From assembly GCA_026413225.1 (NCBI GenBank), contig CM048552.1, positions 21,441,001 through 21,505,000 on the forward strand: a stretch of 64,000 bases of DNA, written 5' to 3'. The notes beneath the pieces were generated by a model. That model was given only the letters and a program-made list of their open reading frames with translations, made no database searches and was not told the DNA's origin. Positions 51,164 to 64,000 of the stretch are shown in pieces. The position numbers and the translations under genes were made by a program. Each line of letters opens with the position of its first letter. Position 1 is the stretch's first letter. The DNA is from Otis tarda (taxonomy: Eukaryota; Chordata; Aves; Otidiformes; Otididae).

Positions 51164-54100
51164 GCAGTGTTTTCAGACCAGTTTTATATTGTGTTTACTC
51201 CAGGTGAATTGTGCTAGCTGAAACACTTGAAATACTATATCTTGCTTTTTGACTAAAGCAGTTGATGTCTGATAGAGATGAAACACACTGCTGTGTGCAA
51301 AATTTTGAGGGGGAATAAAGAACGTGTTTTGATGTTTTACAGGGTAAAATAATATTAAAGTGGATTAAACTACGTGCATCAAATTCACATTATGTTTAAC
51401 CTGCAAAATACCCAATCAGAGTATTTGGGAGCAGATTTGTGTAGACAGAATGGTATGCCTCTGATGGAAACCTTGTAATCTATAATTTGAAGATTTGAAG
51501 ATGTATATTTACATTTAGAATTAAATATCTAAATTTTGACATGTAGGCCTTATATAATCATGGTCTTTCTATAAGTAAAATGCCTTGGCTATGCACATAA
51601 TTACAAATGAATCTTTACACATTACTAAGTCTTTTTGTTAAGTAGATTATTTAAATATGGTATATTAAGAAAAAATAATAAGTGTATAGTGGCAACGAGT
51701 TATATTTTAGATAATAACCTTGTAAGCACAGTACTGACCTGGCTTATGGTCTTCTTGGTTTTGCTCCGCAGACAAAGGCAAGTTACTCCTGCATGTGCCT
51801 CTTCTTCTGCTATTTTTGGTATGCCTTGCTTATAGACTCCTCAGTACAGATGCTGTTTTACCACTGTGTATACATAACAGTTGGCGAAATGCAGTCTGGC
51901 TTTTAGCTGGAGAATCTAGACATGAATAAATAATACTAATACTATCTGGTTGCCTGTCTACATTGTTTTCCATGAATTGAAGAAAAATAACAGCTTGTCA
52001 GGAGTCCCACAGCTTTTTTGTGAAACACAGGCTCGGTGTGCAAGTAGGATTTGTAGAGACCCGGCACAGGTGGCTGCAGCTGTCTAGTAACCCCGTATCA
52101 CCCCCATATCTTGTATGTGTCATTCTCTGTGACTCAGGAACAGGGCATGCACAGGGACTGCTCAGGATCCTCATGGAGGATCTGTCCTACTATAGGCTCG
52201 TTTCCTAATTCACTAGGTAGTGAGAATTATGTACATATGGGTGAGACGTGTTTGCTGGGAAAATAACAGTTTCAAAATTAAGAAGCTGACTGCAGGAAAA
52301 CCTTCAGTGAACTGGGTTGAAAAAATGAAAGCAGTAAGTCAATGGGAAGGAGAATGAAAAGTTAGTACAGTTGTAAAAACACTTTTTTTCTCATTGGGCA
52401 GAAGGAGCTCAGCTGTTATGCACAAGTAATGCACAACACAGAAACAGAAGTAGTTTCCTGTCCTAAGATGAGGCATCATTATGAAAACAAAAATAAATAA
52501 TGACAACGGCATAAACATTCATAAATGTGTAATAGTTCCCATTTCTTCAGAGAAAACGTACATCTTCTGTAAAAATGTGTACTTTATGTGCTTTCAAATC
52601 TTTTCACTGCAGAAAGCTTGATTAATTATTTCCAGCGAATAATATAATTGCTTTTTCTGTTTTATTACAAAGCCTGTAATTTACTTTATAGGAATTTATG
52701 TTTTTTACAGAATACCTTTTATTACTGAGAGTTCTTCCCACAGCAGAACTGGAAAGAAAGTTAACAGGCATAAAAATCTGAGGTAGAAAAGCAGTTCCCT
52801 GCCATGGACCTGGCTGCTCTCCACAACAGAGCCTATCAGGCTTTCTGCCGAATGCTCCTAAGGGCTTGATACACTGATCTGTTACTGGGAGTGGCATAAA
52901 AGTGTCGGTGATTCAGTTCCTAAAATGCCAACGCAGCAATGGGTTGGTCTTCCCCTGTTTCCTTTCCTGATATTAATTGTATGTATTCCCTTTGTTAATT
53001 TGATCCCATAAATCTGAAATACTATATATTCCACCCAGTGTACTCAGACTGCTGTCACATCGCTGTTACACTGTTTCTGAGCCAGACTAGACTTTTAAAA
53101 TTTTTCTTAGTAAATTGGCACTTAATCACGTTACTCTTTTCTGAACATTCTCTGCTTGGACAAAATCTTGCTGGTAATGTGGATGTAGGAACTGAGTAAG
53201 GTATTTGAGTTTATCTTTTCACTATAGTCACACAGGAGAGGAATTAGGTGCTTTCTCTGCGTCTGTGATGTGTACATGCATAGGTAATTTATAATACCAT
53301 TTCTAGTGGTTTATAGCTCCAGCTGCTATAAAACATAAATAACTAGGCAATCCTTTCACATTGAAGCAATGTTTAACCTTCTCAGATGTTCAAGATCAGA
53401 GAAGGGGAAAAAAATCCCATGCAATATGTTTTAAGAACTCATTTTTTCCATCAGTTATTCTTTCAATCAAATAGTTTCTGACCTTTGCCTATGTTGCTGA
53501 TGATAATTTGTGATCCAATGGCATCCACAATGTGCTCATGATTTTGAAATGCAGAGGTAAAAATAGGAGCTGTCTGGGTCAGTGATTCGGTAATAAAAGA
53601 TGGAGCAATTAATCTCATGGTTTAGCTCAAATTTGGTGAAGTGCTGGTTCAGCCTGACTGTTCTATTTAGAAGCAGTAGCAAGAGCTGAAGCTACAGTGC
53701 ACTCTGACTTGCAAAGCAGAGATAGCACAAAGCTGTGTGCCACTGGACCTCTTCTGATGATGTTAATGGCAACTCGTTGCTTGATGGCTCCTATGGAGGC
53801 TTTTCCACTGGTCCACTGCCATTCAGATGTGCCTTCTTTTTCCTTTTCACTGCTGTCAAAGAGGATATGGCAAAGCACAGCAAAGCCACAGAATAAAAGC
53901 GTCCTCCATCCTCAGTGTAAGGAATAACTATTACAGCTCAAAAAATGGAGGAGACTCAAGTAAGTGCTTAGGATCTTTTATGTATTATAAGCAGAAAATG
54001 TAGTTGCCCTCTTCAATTGGCAAATTGAGGTCCCTTGGTAATGTGGTTGCATTTATATAATTTTATGGTGATGGCTGCTGAATAGAGCATTTTTTCCTGC

Positions 54101-55121
54101 CAGTTTCCTTAATACAAGAAGCAACACACTCTTAATGCAGATTTCTTTGATATACTGCAGTACCTCAGAAATCTCTCTGTAGGGATTTAAATGTTCAGCA
54201 GTAAAACTATTGTCTCACTTTTGAACTCTTATATGAAACCTAACCTCCATCACTCGCAAAGCCAGCAAATACTAATATATATCAAGAATGAAAAGCAGAC
54301 AAGCTATTTTAATTGGAGTGTACATAATAATATTTTTTAATTTATACATTTCTCCAGAATATAGGTATTTATTTCAGAACTTGAAATTATCTTTTGTTGC
54401 ATCTCAGTTAAATGGATATTGAATTCACGGAAATAAAATGTTACACGAGTCCTCTGGCACTAGTATTTTCTAATATAATTGAAATCTGAATTGTATATAG
54501 TATGAAGTCTAACTGTCATTGTAGATAATTTCAGTGATCTTACACATTTTTCATAAAGCAAATATGCTAAAACAGCCTCAGATGACTTCGAGTGATGCAT
54601 AGTTGACCCTATTACATGGTTTCTTGAGGTGTGACAGCAGACTAATACTTTCATGTGAGCAATGCAGATAGTAAAGGTCAAGGAATGAAGATGACAACAA
54701 CAAATCTGACTTTCAGCACTGTAAAGTGAAAGCCATTAATGATAATGTATATTATTACAGCCAAGACATAATGTAAGGCTTGAAACTATGCAACATAATT
54801 TATTTGATTTATTTCAATTTACTCTTATTTTATTTGTGCACTTAAAAGTGGAGATCGGTTATATAATGGGAAAGCAGGAGGATATATTGTTCCCCACCCT
54901 GTCTTTGTCTGAAAGGCATTTTACATTTTTTTCCCATGATCTGAATTACTTTATGAAACAACAAAGCTAGAAAATTATTTGTGTTTTTTTCTGTGCTCAG
55001 TATAGCTCAGATAAACTTACTATGATACAAAAAGCCTTATGGCCTGTGTATATTAAGTCATAGATGTAGAAGGAATTGACATTTTCTTGGAAATAGTTGA
55101 GGACTTTTTACAGTAGCTGCA

Positions 55122-55177
55122 TTCTGAGGAGTAATGTCACTAGACAGATTTTTTTTCTGAGGAGTAATGTCACTAGA
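55122..55177. repeat. Local direct duplication, 23-base copies, period 33
   Basis: TTCTGAGGAGTAATGTCACT plus three more bases occurs at 55122-55144 and 55155-55177 without a mismatch. Confidence 0.95.
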
Positions 55178-55668
55178 TGAAGAAGAATAAAGTTAGAGAC
55201 TGGAATTCCTGAGAATTTTTTTTTTCTTCTTCTTCTTTTTTTTTTTTTTAAAGTAATTCAGTAGTCCTGGTCTGGTTGAAAGATTAGTATCACTTTTGAA
55301 AGAAATTGTACCGATACACATCCTAAGGGCCCTGGCACACACCTTTGCTGATCCTACTTGGAGAGGCTTCAGGTGTTACAGCGTCTCACAAGCTTTGTCT
55401 TGTCTCCGTGACAGAGGTTACCAGTGGAGTAACCAGGGCAGCAGGATGGTGCACGGATCTGTCAATTAGCCATAACTCAGTTTTCTATCTGACGTTTTGA
55501 AGTACACCTGCCATAACTTGTTGCAGTTAAAATGAGCTGGGTTAGCAGAGATTAAGCAGTAGTATTTAAATGGTTTAAGATAAACTGCCTCATTGCCTCA
55601 TTTTGACTGAAAACAGATTAGGCAACGCACATAGGCACAGCCCTGTTGTCAGGGCAGGTGGGAGGTAT

Positions 55669-55735
55669 GATGAAGGTGATGTCGGTGTGATGAAGGTGAT
55701 GTCGGTGTGATGAAGGTGGTGTCGGGGTGATGAAG
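55669..55735. repeat. 20-bp minisatellite, 3.3 copies
   Basis: Unit GATGAAGGTGATGTCGGTGT at 55669-55688 and 55689-55708 (identical), a third copy with two changes at 55709-55728, then a partial unit. Confidence 0.95.
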
Positions 55736-56355
55736 AGCAGGTGGGAGCAGGCACCTGCTGCCATGGCACAGGAGAGGGTGGCTGTCCACAGCCACAGAGC
55801 CCTTGGCTCATGGCTCCGTGCTCATGAATGCCATATCCACCCATCCCTGGATGTCTGTCAGTGCAGATTTGAGGCACTGAACACCTAGGTGCATAACCAC
55901 CCTTCAGATGGGCACTGCTGAATCAGCATATGATGTTTTTGGCATGCAGGCAGCCTCCTGCTGCAGATTCCACTGTCAGCTGCCACAAAGCAATGACGCT
56001 GGCTTTTTCGCTGTGCAGGACCCATCCTCCTGCATTGTGGGGGTGTTGGCATGGGGCTTCTGTAGGGGATCTAGTTTTCTGTCTCTGAAATCAGTCAGTG
56101 TCTCAAATATAGCATCTAATCTTTGCCATCTACATCTCATGGCTGCAAGCCTTGTACACCATTTCCCTCTTCTCGGTAACAGCTGCATGAATCTATGCTT
56201 GACAGTGGCTGAGTGGCTGCTGTATGCAACTAGGGCAAGACTCCTTGCTCTAGGGACACATTTCCCTCATCCCATAACAGACCACACACAGCAAAGGAGG
56301 AGACGGAGACAGAGTTGCAAAAGGCTGAGCTGGCCACTTTGAAAGAAGTTCATTC

Positions 56356-56595
56356 TTACCAGAGATGGTGGCCATTGATGATGGTGCTTATCTTGGTCTT
56401 GATCTGATGTGGGAGGTAGTCAAGGTCAGATTGACAGCCGGCACTGAGAGCAGGTATACTGTGGTTATTCAGAAGATGGATCCCTCTAAGGACAGCACAT
56501 AGCATTCTTTGAACTTGTTTTGTGTGCTTACCCCAAATGCACAGGTAATGCTGGTCAATTGGGCTTACATACTTTGCCCTCTCACCACAGCACTT
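56356..56595 (-). other. Unrecognised open frame of 79 codons, no clear start
   Basis: Stop to stop on the minus strand (TAA at 56598-56596 upstream, TAA at 56358-56356 at the end). The reading includes ERAKYVSPIDQHYLCIWGKH and ends ISTIINGHHLW. It lies in a GC-richer block (about 55.6-56.85 kb) where several frames are open on both strands, so chance is a fair explanation. Could be a remnant of an old transposon or retrocopy; family not recognised. Confidence 0.18.
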
Positions 56596-56859
56596 TTACT
56601 GATTGCACAGTTCATCGTCAGGGAAGGGTGCATCCTCAGGAGGTTGTCCTTTGTACCAGCTGTAGCACTGGCATCAGCCTCCTTTTGGAGATCTTCTTGT
56701 CTGCTCTTTCTTGACCATACTCCAAGGATGCCATTTCCTTCTAAGATAATTACAGTAATGTTTGGCTTATTGAATTGTCCCTCCCTCTTTCAGCATAACA
56801 GCAGCAATCTACAGAGGGCCAAAAGATAATCCTTCCATCCTGAGAAGCAGCATCTGGAG

Positions 56860-58180
56860 GATGTTACCTCACCACTTCAGGCTAAAGATCAGTTCCAGTT
56901 TTCCAGCTTTTGAAGTATTAGCAGAAATCCCAAGCACAATAAGTGACTTTGTGATTAAGTATTAGACACAGATGTAAGCTGCAAACTATTCCAATTCACT
57001 TCATTTTACTGACTTTTTTCTCCATTTTAATTCAAGCACTTCTGATTAAGAAAATCAGTGTGAGAGTGTGCATGTGATTTCTGCAATGATAATGGGAAGC
57101 TGGAGGGTTGAAGGGAGGTGAGAGGAAAGGGACGGCATGGATCTTTAGGTTGCTATGAGTACAAAGCATAGTTTCTGGCAAAGCCTAGCCAAAACCACTG
57201 GAGCAGGGCAGAGCACAAAGGTCCAGGTCCTCAGGCTGCGGTGGGTCAGGGGCATGAATAGCAGTGCTAGCCTAGATTTTTGGCAGCATGCTGAGACCCT
57301 GGCTGTGTTCCCAGGGAAGGAGAAAACCCGGAAAAAAACCCACCCCAAAAACAACAGCTAAAAAGTAAACAACAAGCAGCCCTGGAAGCAAGTTTCTTTG
57401 CCCGAGGTGTGATGCTGGTGTTCATCCTGGGGATATGGATTCAAAACCAGTTCTGCTACCACCAGTTCTTTGCTACCCGGGGACCTTATCTCACTTTATC
57501 TCCCACAACAGCCTGATCAGCCTCAGACCCATCTGCTTCCTCCAAGGCAGCAAACTACTCTGGAATTCCAAATCCTATTGTACTCCCAATTACCTTTGTA
57601 TCCTAATTCAAGATACAGACTTATTTAATGTAAAATAAAGCAGTGATCACAAACTGTGGCTACAGGAGTAAATGAACCGTGTCTGGGAATGTTCTAGGTA
57701 CCAGGGCCAAGGGCTGGGAAACAGACTTCACCTCCAGAAGGCAGAAGACAAATGGTTTTTTGGGACTTGTTACTGGCTAGTTAAAGCTGCTAAATGATGT
57801 CAGAGAATTAGGGGGGGACTGTAGTAGCTGGAATGTGCCAAATCTGTACCGGGGAATATTCTAACAGTTTACTACCACACAAGGCCAAATTCACAAGCGC
57901 ACTTTAATTTATTTGTACAGACACATCTAGAGAGTCCAGTATCACCCTTGTCTCCATTGTACCTCCGTGTAGAGCCTTGTTCTTGATTCTGTGTTTGTCT
58001 AACTTCTTGGTGTCCATATAAAAGCATTTATATAAGAATGATACGGTAAATTGAGTTATTCTGCATGTTGTCAGGTCAAGTCATTCTGCTTGTTGGCCCT
58101 GTTGGACAGAGTGTCCCATCCTGCCTCGGACCATTTTGAATGACGGTTCTACATAAACACCATTGCCATATACATGGTTT
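56860..58180. other. Intergenic, no gene seen
   Basis: Mixed composition, short frames on both strands, no recognisable protein or repeat. Confidence 0.5.
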
Positions 58181-58189
58181 GTATATACA

Positions 58190-58618
58190 TGGCTGGAGCA
58201 CCTCTCCTATGAAGACCGGCTGAGAGAGTTGGGGCTGTTCAGCCTGGAGAAGAGGAGGCTCCAGGAAGACCTTATAGCAGTCTTCCAGTACCTCAAGGGG
58301 GCCTACAGGAAAGTTGGGGAGAGACTGTTCAGTAGGGCCTGTTGCGACAGGACTAGGGGTAACGGTTTCAAAATAGAGGGAGGTAGATTTAGATTAGATA
58401 GTAGGAAAAAAATTTTTACAATGAGGGTGGCAGAGCACTGGAACAGGTTGCCCAGAGAGGTGGTGGATGCTCCATCCCTGGAAATGTTCAAGGCCAAGTT
58501 GGATGAGGCTCTGAGCAACCTGATCTGGGGTTGGGGATGTCCCTGATCCCTTGCACGGGGGTTGGACTAGATAACCTTTGAAGGTCCCTTCCAACCCTAA
58601 CCGTTCTATGATTCTATG
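58190..58618 (+). mobile_element. CR1 LINE 3' end, about 430 bp
   Basis: Starts GGCTGGAGCACCTCTCCTAT, includes TTCAGCCTGGAGAAGAGGAG and ends CCGTTCTATGATTCTATGG. One frame runs through the ORF2 C-terminus (LEHLSYEDRLRELGLFSLEK ... [17 protein letters not shown]). It extends about 125 bp further 5' than its relative at 35631-35937. Confidence 0.94.
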
Positions 58619-61600
58619 GTTTCAAATACGACTATCATAGAGCCTGTCTCTGATACTGTGCAGGCACAAATGCAATGTTGCTGTTGGATTTGCTGTATGC
58701 TGAGGCTGGGTCTTCGGCAAAAAACATTGATGTCAGCAAAATCTGAGGAAAATGTCCAAAGTAGAGTCCCTGGGGTTGCATTGACCTCTGCATATTTTGT
58801 TCAAAAAACTCCAGAGTGTCTGTGTGTGGAAGGATGCTTGACTGTGCTTTGATTCAGGATACTCTGTCCTTACTTAATTGTGTTACACAAGTACTGATCC
58901 AGTGAAGTAGAATTTTGGCACAAGGCCTAACTGCAAAGTATTTAAGAATGTAAAATGTAAAAATAATATAATTTACTTTGCATTATTGGGAAGAATAATA
59001 CAAAATGCTCTTTTCACTTAAAGGAGCTTTTATTGATTTGTAGGAGAAAGAGAGAGAAGAAAACCCAGTTACAGTCAGCTTCACATACATCTTCTAACGC
59101 TCTTACTGACACTGAGTAGCCCAGTTCCAGTTTTCAGTAGGATTACTCACAGGGTAGCAGACTGCTATCTCTTTTCTCTCAGTAAGGCTGGCAATATTGA
59201 ATAATGAAATAAAGAAATGTATTAAGAAATATATCTTTAAAATATGAAAAAGATACCTGCAGATTTTAAATAATTCTATATGGCTAATATAACTCCTTGG
59301 ACTGATTATTCAATGAGTTCACACGCTCTCTAATCTATTTATTTTGAAGAGTTTACTTGTCCCTGCACAGAAGTTAATTTCATTGTGTTAGAGTTGCCTG
59401 TTTGTTTGTAATTTATTTTATTCCTACTATTCAAAAGCAACTTACCATTCAAATCCAGCACTAGTTTTTCAGACTTGAGTCTTTGTTCTGAGCTCAGCAC
59501 TGGGGCCTTATTTCATGGCTGGAAGTGGTGAAAGAGAACATTCAGCTACCAACTAGCACATCTGCCTTCTCTGTGTGTTTGGATATTACAGTTACTGAGC
59601 TGGGCTCTGGAGGGAACTATTTTTAGCCCTCATCACCAGAGAGGAGACTGCTGTGGGTTGGAGCGATTGAGGGAAGGCAATAATAAATCTAATCCAGAGG
59701 GATCCTGATGTAGGACAGGAAAACAGAATTCAGATGGCCTACTAACAGCTCTCATGGTGTAATTCAGTAGAAGGGATGCAGCGTCTCACCTATTTCAAAA
59801 CAAACAAAGAAACCCTAAGACAAGGAAGTTTCACTCTTATAGTAGTAAACTGTGCCTTTGCACTCGGAGCTGCATTTGCTGGGAAGCCATAAATAGGAGA
59901 TATATAACTGCCAGCTCCCATAATTTCAAGTAATTTCCTGGTTGAGCAGTATTAATGGAAGAGGTACTGCAGTCATTTGCATTGTTGCTGTACTAATGTT
60001 GGAGTTTATTCATATTAAGGTTCAAAATGTCAATTGTCTTGCTTGTGGTAGCAATATTCTGAGCAAGCACTCTGTTTATAATGTTTAGAAATTGTCTAAG
60101 TAGTAAATATGTCTCAGCTTGTTATGACTCAGCTCATAACAGACAGAATATTTTAATACAATGAAAGAATGCTGATGCCTTTTTTCCAAATTTCTCCAGT
60201 AATGATTTTAATAGCACCAGACCAGAGTGTTTCTGATTGCTACTTGTCACCAACCCATCTGGCAGAAAAAAAATAGTGGCTGGGATTTTCAAAGGGGCTT
60301 AGGAGGGTGAGGCACACAACTTCCTTTTAGCTTGTGCTGGTGGGGTCCATTCCTATTGAATGTAAACTGAGTCACTCTTCTCTATAGCCATACTCTTGCT
60401 AAGAGCTCTGTGTGAGCAGATGCTTTTGCCAGATTAGACACAAAAACCAGGCCATTCTTTTTAAAGACTATTATCTTTGCTAATTTCCTATGTCCATGGG
60501 ATACAGTAAAAAACAGTCACTGGATTATTCACCATTTACTGCCTTGCTAATATTTCCCCCCCTCTGAAAAGCCAAGTCACACTGGAGCTGTGTCTTAATT
60601 TAGAAAAACTTCCTATACATAGACAAATTAGCACTAAAAAGGTGAAGAACTAAGAATTTTGGGTCTTGCTTTAGAGTGTTTTTGCCACTTGGAACCCCAT
60701 TCTGAAATTACAGAAAACTGTTCTTTTAGTTTAGACCAATAATGATAGGGCACACGGCTACACAGCACCTGTCCGAGAAGTACAAGAACAAGACTGTCCG
60801 TTGTGCTAAGCTGTATTAATAGGCAATTGTAGCTTTCCCCATCACTGCTCCTATTAAGCTTATCTAATTAATTGTGTATACGAGTACTCGATTTTCTAGA
60901 TAAACAGTGTTATCTGCCGTCAGGGCACAGATGGAAAAGTACTCTGTCTCCATATGTCTGCTTTTCTCTCTCTCCCAAAATTAACCTTTCCTACATAGCT
61001 CTTTCTCTCCTTGGGAAATTGAACAAATGCTTGCAGCACATTGTGATGTCCACCAGGTGTGGGATTTGGCAGGATAAGGCCCAGAATGAGAGAGTGGGCT
61101 CCAAAGTCCGGTCCAGAAATCTCCAGTTCCCTCTTTGTTTCTCTCTTCGCTGATCATGCCCTATAAACATCTACCACTTAAAGGAAACAGAGCAAAATAA
61201 GAATTCTGGAAGTTTGGCTGACGTCTGTGACAGTGGTATGACTTGAGAGAATGGAAATCTTTCAGACAAGACTTAGTCAGTATGTCTCTTCAAGGACTTA
61301 TGTTATATCCTTGCAGGTTCTTGGGGCATTGTTAGGCCAAGTTTTGGGGACTGAAATAGCCATATCTCCATTCATACCACAGTGCTCTTGCTGTTGCTAT
61401 GAACTGAGTGTTCTGTTGAAGAACTGACAGAAAACCCTCAGTGAGCATCCTGCCAGGCTTAGCGTTATTGCTATGAAGGAGCATACTCAGAAAATCTATA
61501 CAATGAATGAAGCTAAGAGTTTTAATATTTAATGGCCTCCTGCAACTTGGTCCTTATGAAAGGTGAAGTGATTTTTGAGGCAAGCTTGTTGCAATATTCT

Positions 61601-64000
61601 GAATGTGTGGCAATGTTCCTCTTGTGATTGTGGTAAGGAAAGGCTTAAAAGAGCATGTGGTGGTGGTGTAGGACCATCATGGGGTAAAAAAAAAAAAAAA
61701 AACCAAAACATAAAGTGCTGGCTATACAATAAATAATAAATATTTTCAATCCTAAATGTATATATGATATTGTCAGGGACTAACGTACTGGGGAAAAGGA
61801 AGAGGAAAGATGGGAATTTATACTACACTTCTGTCAACTTGACGAGGAAATGGCTTCTTCTTCCGTCTTCCATCAAGCATTTCCAGACACTCCACATGGG
61901 CACAGCTACCCAGTAAGGACCTTGTCTAGTTTTCAGTTCTAGGAATAACAGTACTCTGATACATCCAATGGGCAATATTTTAAAGCATACAGTGAATGTT
62001 TAGGTTTTGCGACATAAGAAAAAAAGAGTTGCATATTTTAAGTCTACAATGCTACTCTATATCCACACACACACACACACAAATCTCAACAGCCCTAGAT
62101 ATGCTGAATTTTAGGGGAAAAAGGCTGCTTGATGGATTATGTAGTTTAAAGACTTTGCTGATGACACAGTCTTCAGATTTCTTTAAGCAGTTAGAAAGGC
62201 ACTGAATGTTCTTGAATATGTTTTTCATCCAAAAAAATAATAGAGAAAGTTAATGAATTTCAGCCTCAGAGATCATCAGCTGAAAGCTAATTTGGAAGGT
62301 TTAGAAGTGACTGTTTTTCGGTTTGAAAATTTACAGGCATTCAATCCAGGAGCAGAAAGACATACACATATATAACCTCTCAGACTGGTAGTGGAAGAAC
62401 GGTTTTTTTAGCAAAATCTGCTTTGGAGCGAATCTAGAGAGACTCCATTTCCCTTCATAAATCCTCTGTAATTATAGCCATGTAAGTGAGCGTGGCCCAT
62501 GGAAACAGTGTGCATTGTTGAGAAAAGTAATGAGTGGTTTCCTTATCAAGACAGAGACTGTAGTTCTTATGAAGAATTTGTATTGAATAGCATCTAGAAT
62601 GTAAAAGCTCCATCTCTAAAATAAAACTTACATTACAGACTGCCAGTGACTAAATCAAGACCTCTTGAGTACCAGAGAAAGATGGCGAGGGCATACCAGC
62701 TTCTGCAGCTTGTGAGTTTGGGTGTGCAGCAGTGCAGACACACAAGAGAAGGATGCGGCACGCACAGCACCCGACTCCCTTTACAGCCCAGTACAAATGT
62801 CCAGGTACAGACTGACTGAGACTTGACCAAGGTTTCCAGGAGCAAATTTAAATAATGCATAGAGTATGCATAGAAAATGTCTTAGGTATTTTGCCACTTC
62901 TTTCATTTTGGAATGAGTCTTCCCTGCAGCATGACCTTAAAGTCCTTTGTGACTAAGGATTGTAAAATTTAATCATTGATTGTGGAGCAATTAAAGTAAA
63001 AGGAAAGAAATTATTATTGAAGTATTTATGAAAGGCTTTTTTTTTTTCTTAGTATACTACTTTAAGAATACGACTTCTATGCAGAAAAATAAATCTAGTA
63101 ATGCTTCTGAAGCAGGTGAGAGAGCACGTGAAACAATGCTGGTGTTCAGCTTGTTATTAGAGGCCGCTTGCCATGCTCCTATCAAGGAGCCTATATTTTT
63201 CATGGAATCTCTTTAGCAGAGCTTTGTGAAATATGGTTTGTCTCCCATTACAGGTTTAAAATTAAGATGATGCTGTGTTCTCAGACTTAACAAAAAGCAA
63301 GTTTAATTCTCTTTGTGTCTCTGTAGTAAAAAGAAAAAGAAAAAAAAATTAAACATGTGCCACTTTCTGTTAAACCCCACCTCCTTCTTCCCAGTCTCCA
63401 GCCCCCGCCATCATAACTGATGATTTAATAACAGGAAGCTTGGACACAGCAGTTGTTCTGGCAAAGTATTATGCAGCTGAGTGATAACTGTGCAGTCAAA
63501 CGTGGCTTTTGAGAAAAAAGAGGATAAGAAACTTACAAAATATACAGGGGTGATGGGAAGTTGTGTGTAAAAGGTCCAGAACGGTCATAGCCAAACAACT
63601 CTGAAGAAAACAAATAATGAAAATAACAGTGAGGGGGAAAAATTAAACAAGCATTGGGAGGGATAAGCTTCCACTTCTTGAGGAAGTGTGGCTGTGACTG
63701 TGTATTAGGGAAGGAGAATTAACAGTACTATGGAGGCATCTGTTGGTGTTTTGCTTCAGATCTGGACTGCGTTTTTGAGGTGAGCCATCCACACCCCCCT
63801 GCTCACTGTGACTATCCAATATGTACATACTGAAATACTATTTCCCAGACCTGTGTCTGTCATCAATAACAAATAACTACTCTTACATCACTTTGCAAAA
63901 AAAGATGTATGTATGGAATAGATACAGTAATATGTTCAGTTGCCTGCTTAATTTATACAAACTCTGTTAATGTATCTACTCAATAGAAAGACAGTATACA
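58619..64000. other. Intergenic, no gene seen
   Basis: AT-rich DNA to the right edge. Contains a (CA)n run at 62064-62080, an A run at 61685-61701, and a possible ancient repeat near 60279-60370. Short random frames only. Confidence 0.5.
62064..62080. repeat. (CA)n microsatellite
   Basis: A short uninterrupted CA dinucleotide run. Confidence 0.9.

Larger units (their letters stand above)
49745..55580. other. Intergenic, no gene seen
   Basis: AT-rich DNA with two small direct duplications (51114-51163 and 55122-55177) and T-rich tracts (about 55217-55250). Frames are short and unremarkable. Confidence 0.5.

Overview
The window is avian nuclear DNA. The evidence is a vertebrate gene with introns and GT-AG splice sites, chicken-repeat-1 (CR1) LINE 3' ends with the typical ATTCTATG-type tails, and solo long terminal repeats (LTRs) of bird endogenous-retrovirus families. 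Nothing looks bacterial: there are no operons, ribosome binding sites or CRISPR arrays.

Layout. (1) Positions 1-4640, minus strand: one complete gene, the serine/threonine kinase PIM3. It has six coding exons that join to 972 bases (323 residues plus stop). At least 1.3 kb of AU-rich 3' UTR runs to the left edge. (2) About 3.2-6.5 kb: a dense CpG island covering PIM3 exons 1-4, the 5' leader and the promoter, with two CCAAT boxes and a TATA-like element. The leader holds an ATG-started reading frame of 227 codons that overlaps the PIM3 start in another frame. (3) About 6.6-64 kb: AT-rich intergenic DNA upstream of PIM3 with no gene I can name. It holds two well-bounded solo LTRs (8394-8951 and 17442-18563, each with a perfect 5-bp target duplication), a third LTR near 49.2-49.7 kb, six CR1 pieces (one about 1.5 kb with degraded reverse transcriptase), two ancient tRNA-SINE-like pieces, several candidate ancient amniote repeats and simple repeats. 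(4) At 20.9-25.2 kb, plus strand: a cluster of exon-like segments (open frames between good splice signals, ending near poly(A) signals), one with an in-frame stop and one with a frame break. I do not recognise the protein. This is the best candidate for something undescribed: a decayed gene, a lineage-specific gene or a long noncoding RNA.

The only confidently functional unit is PIM3 with its promoter and AU-rich 3' UTR, a layout that fits a short-lived, inducible kinase mRNA. No novel multi-gene system is visible.
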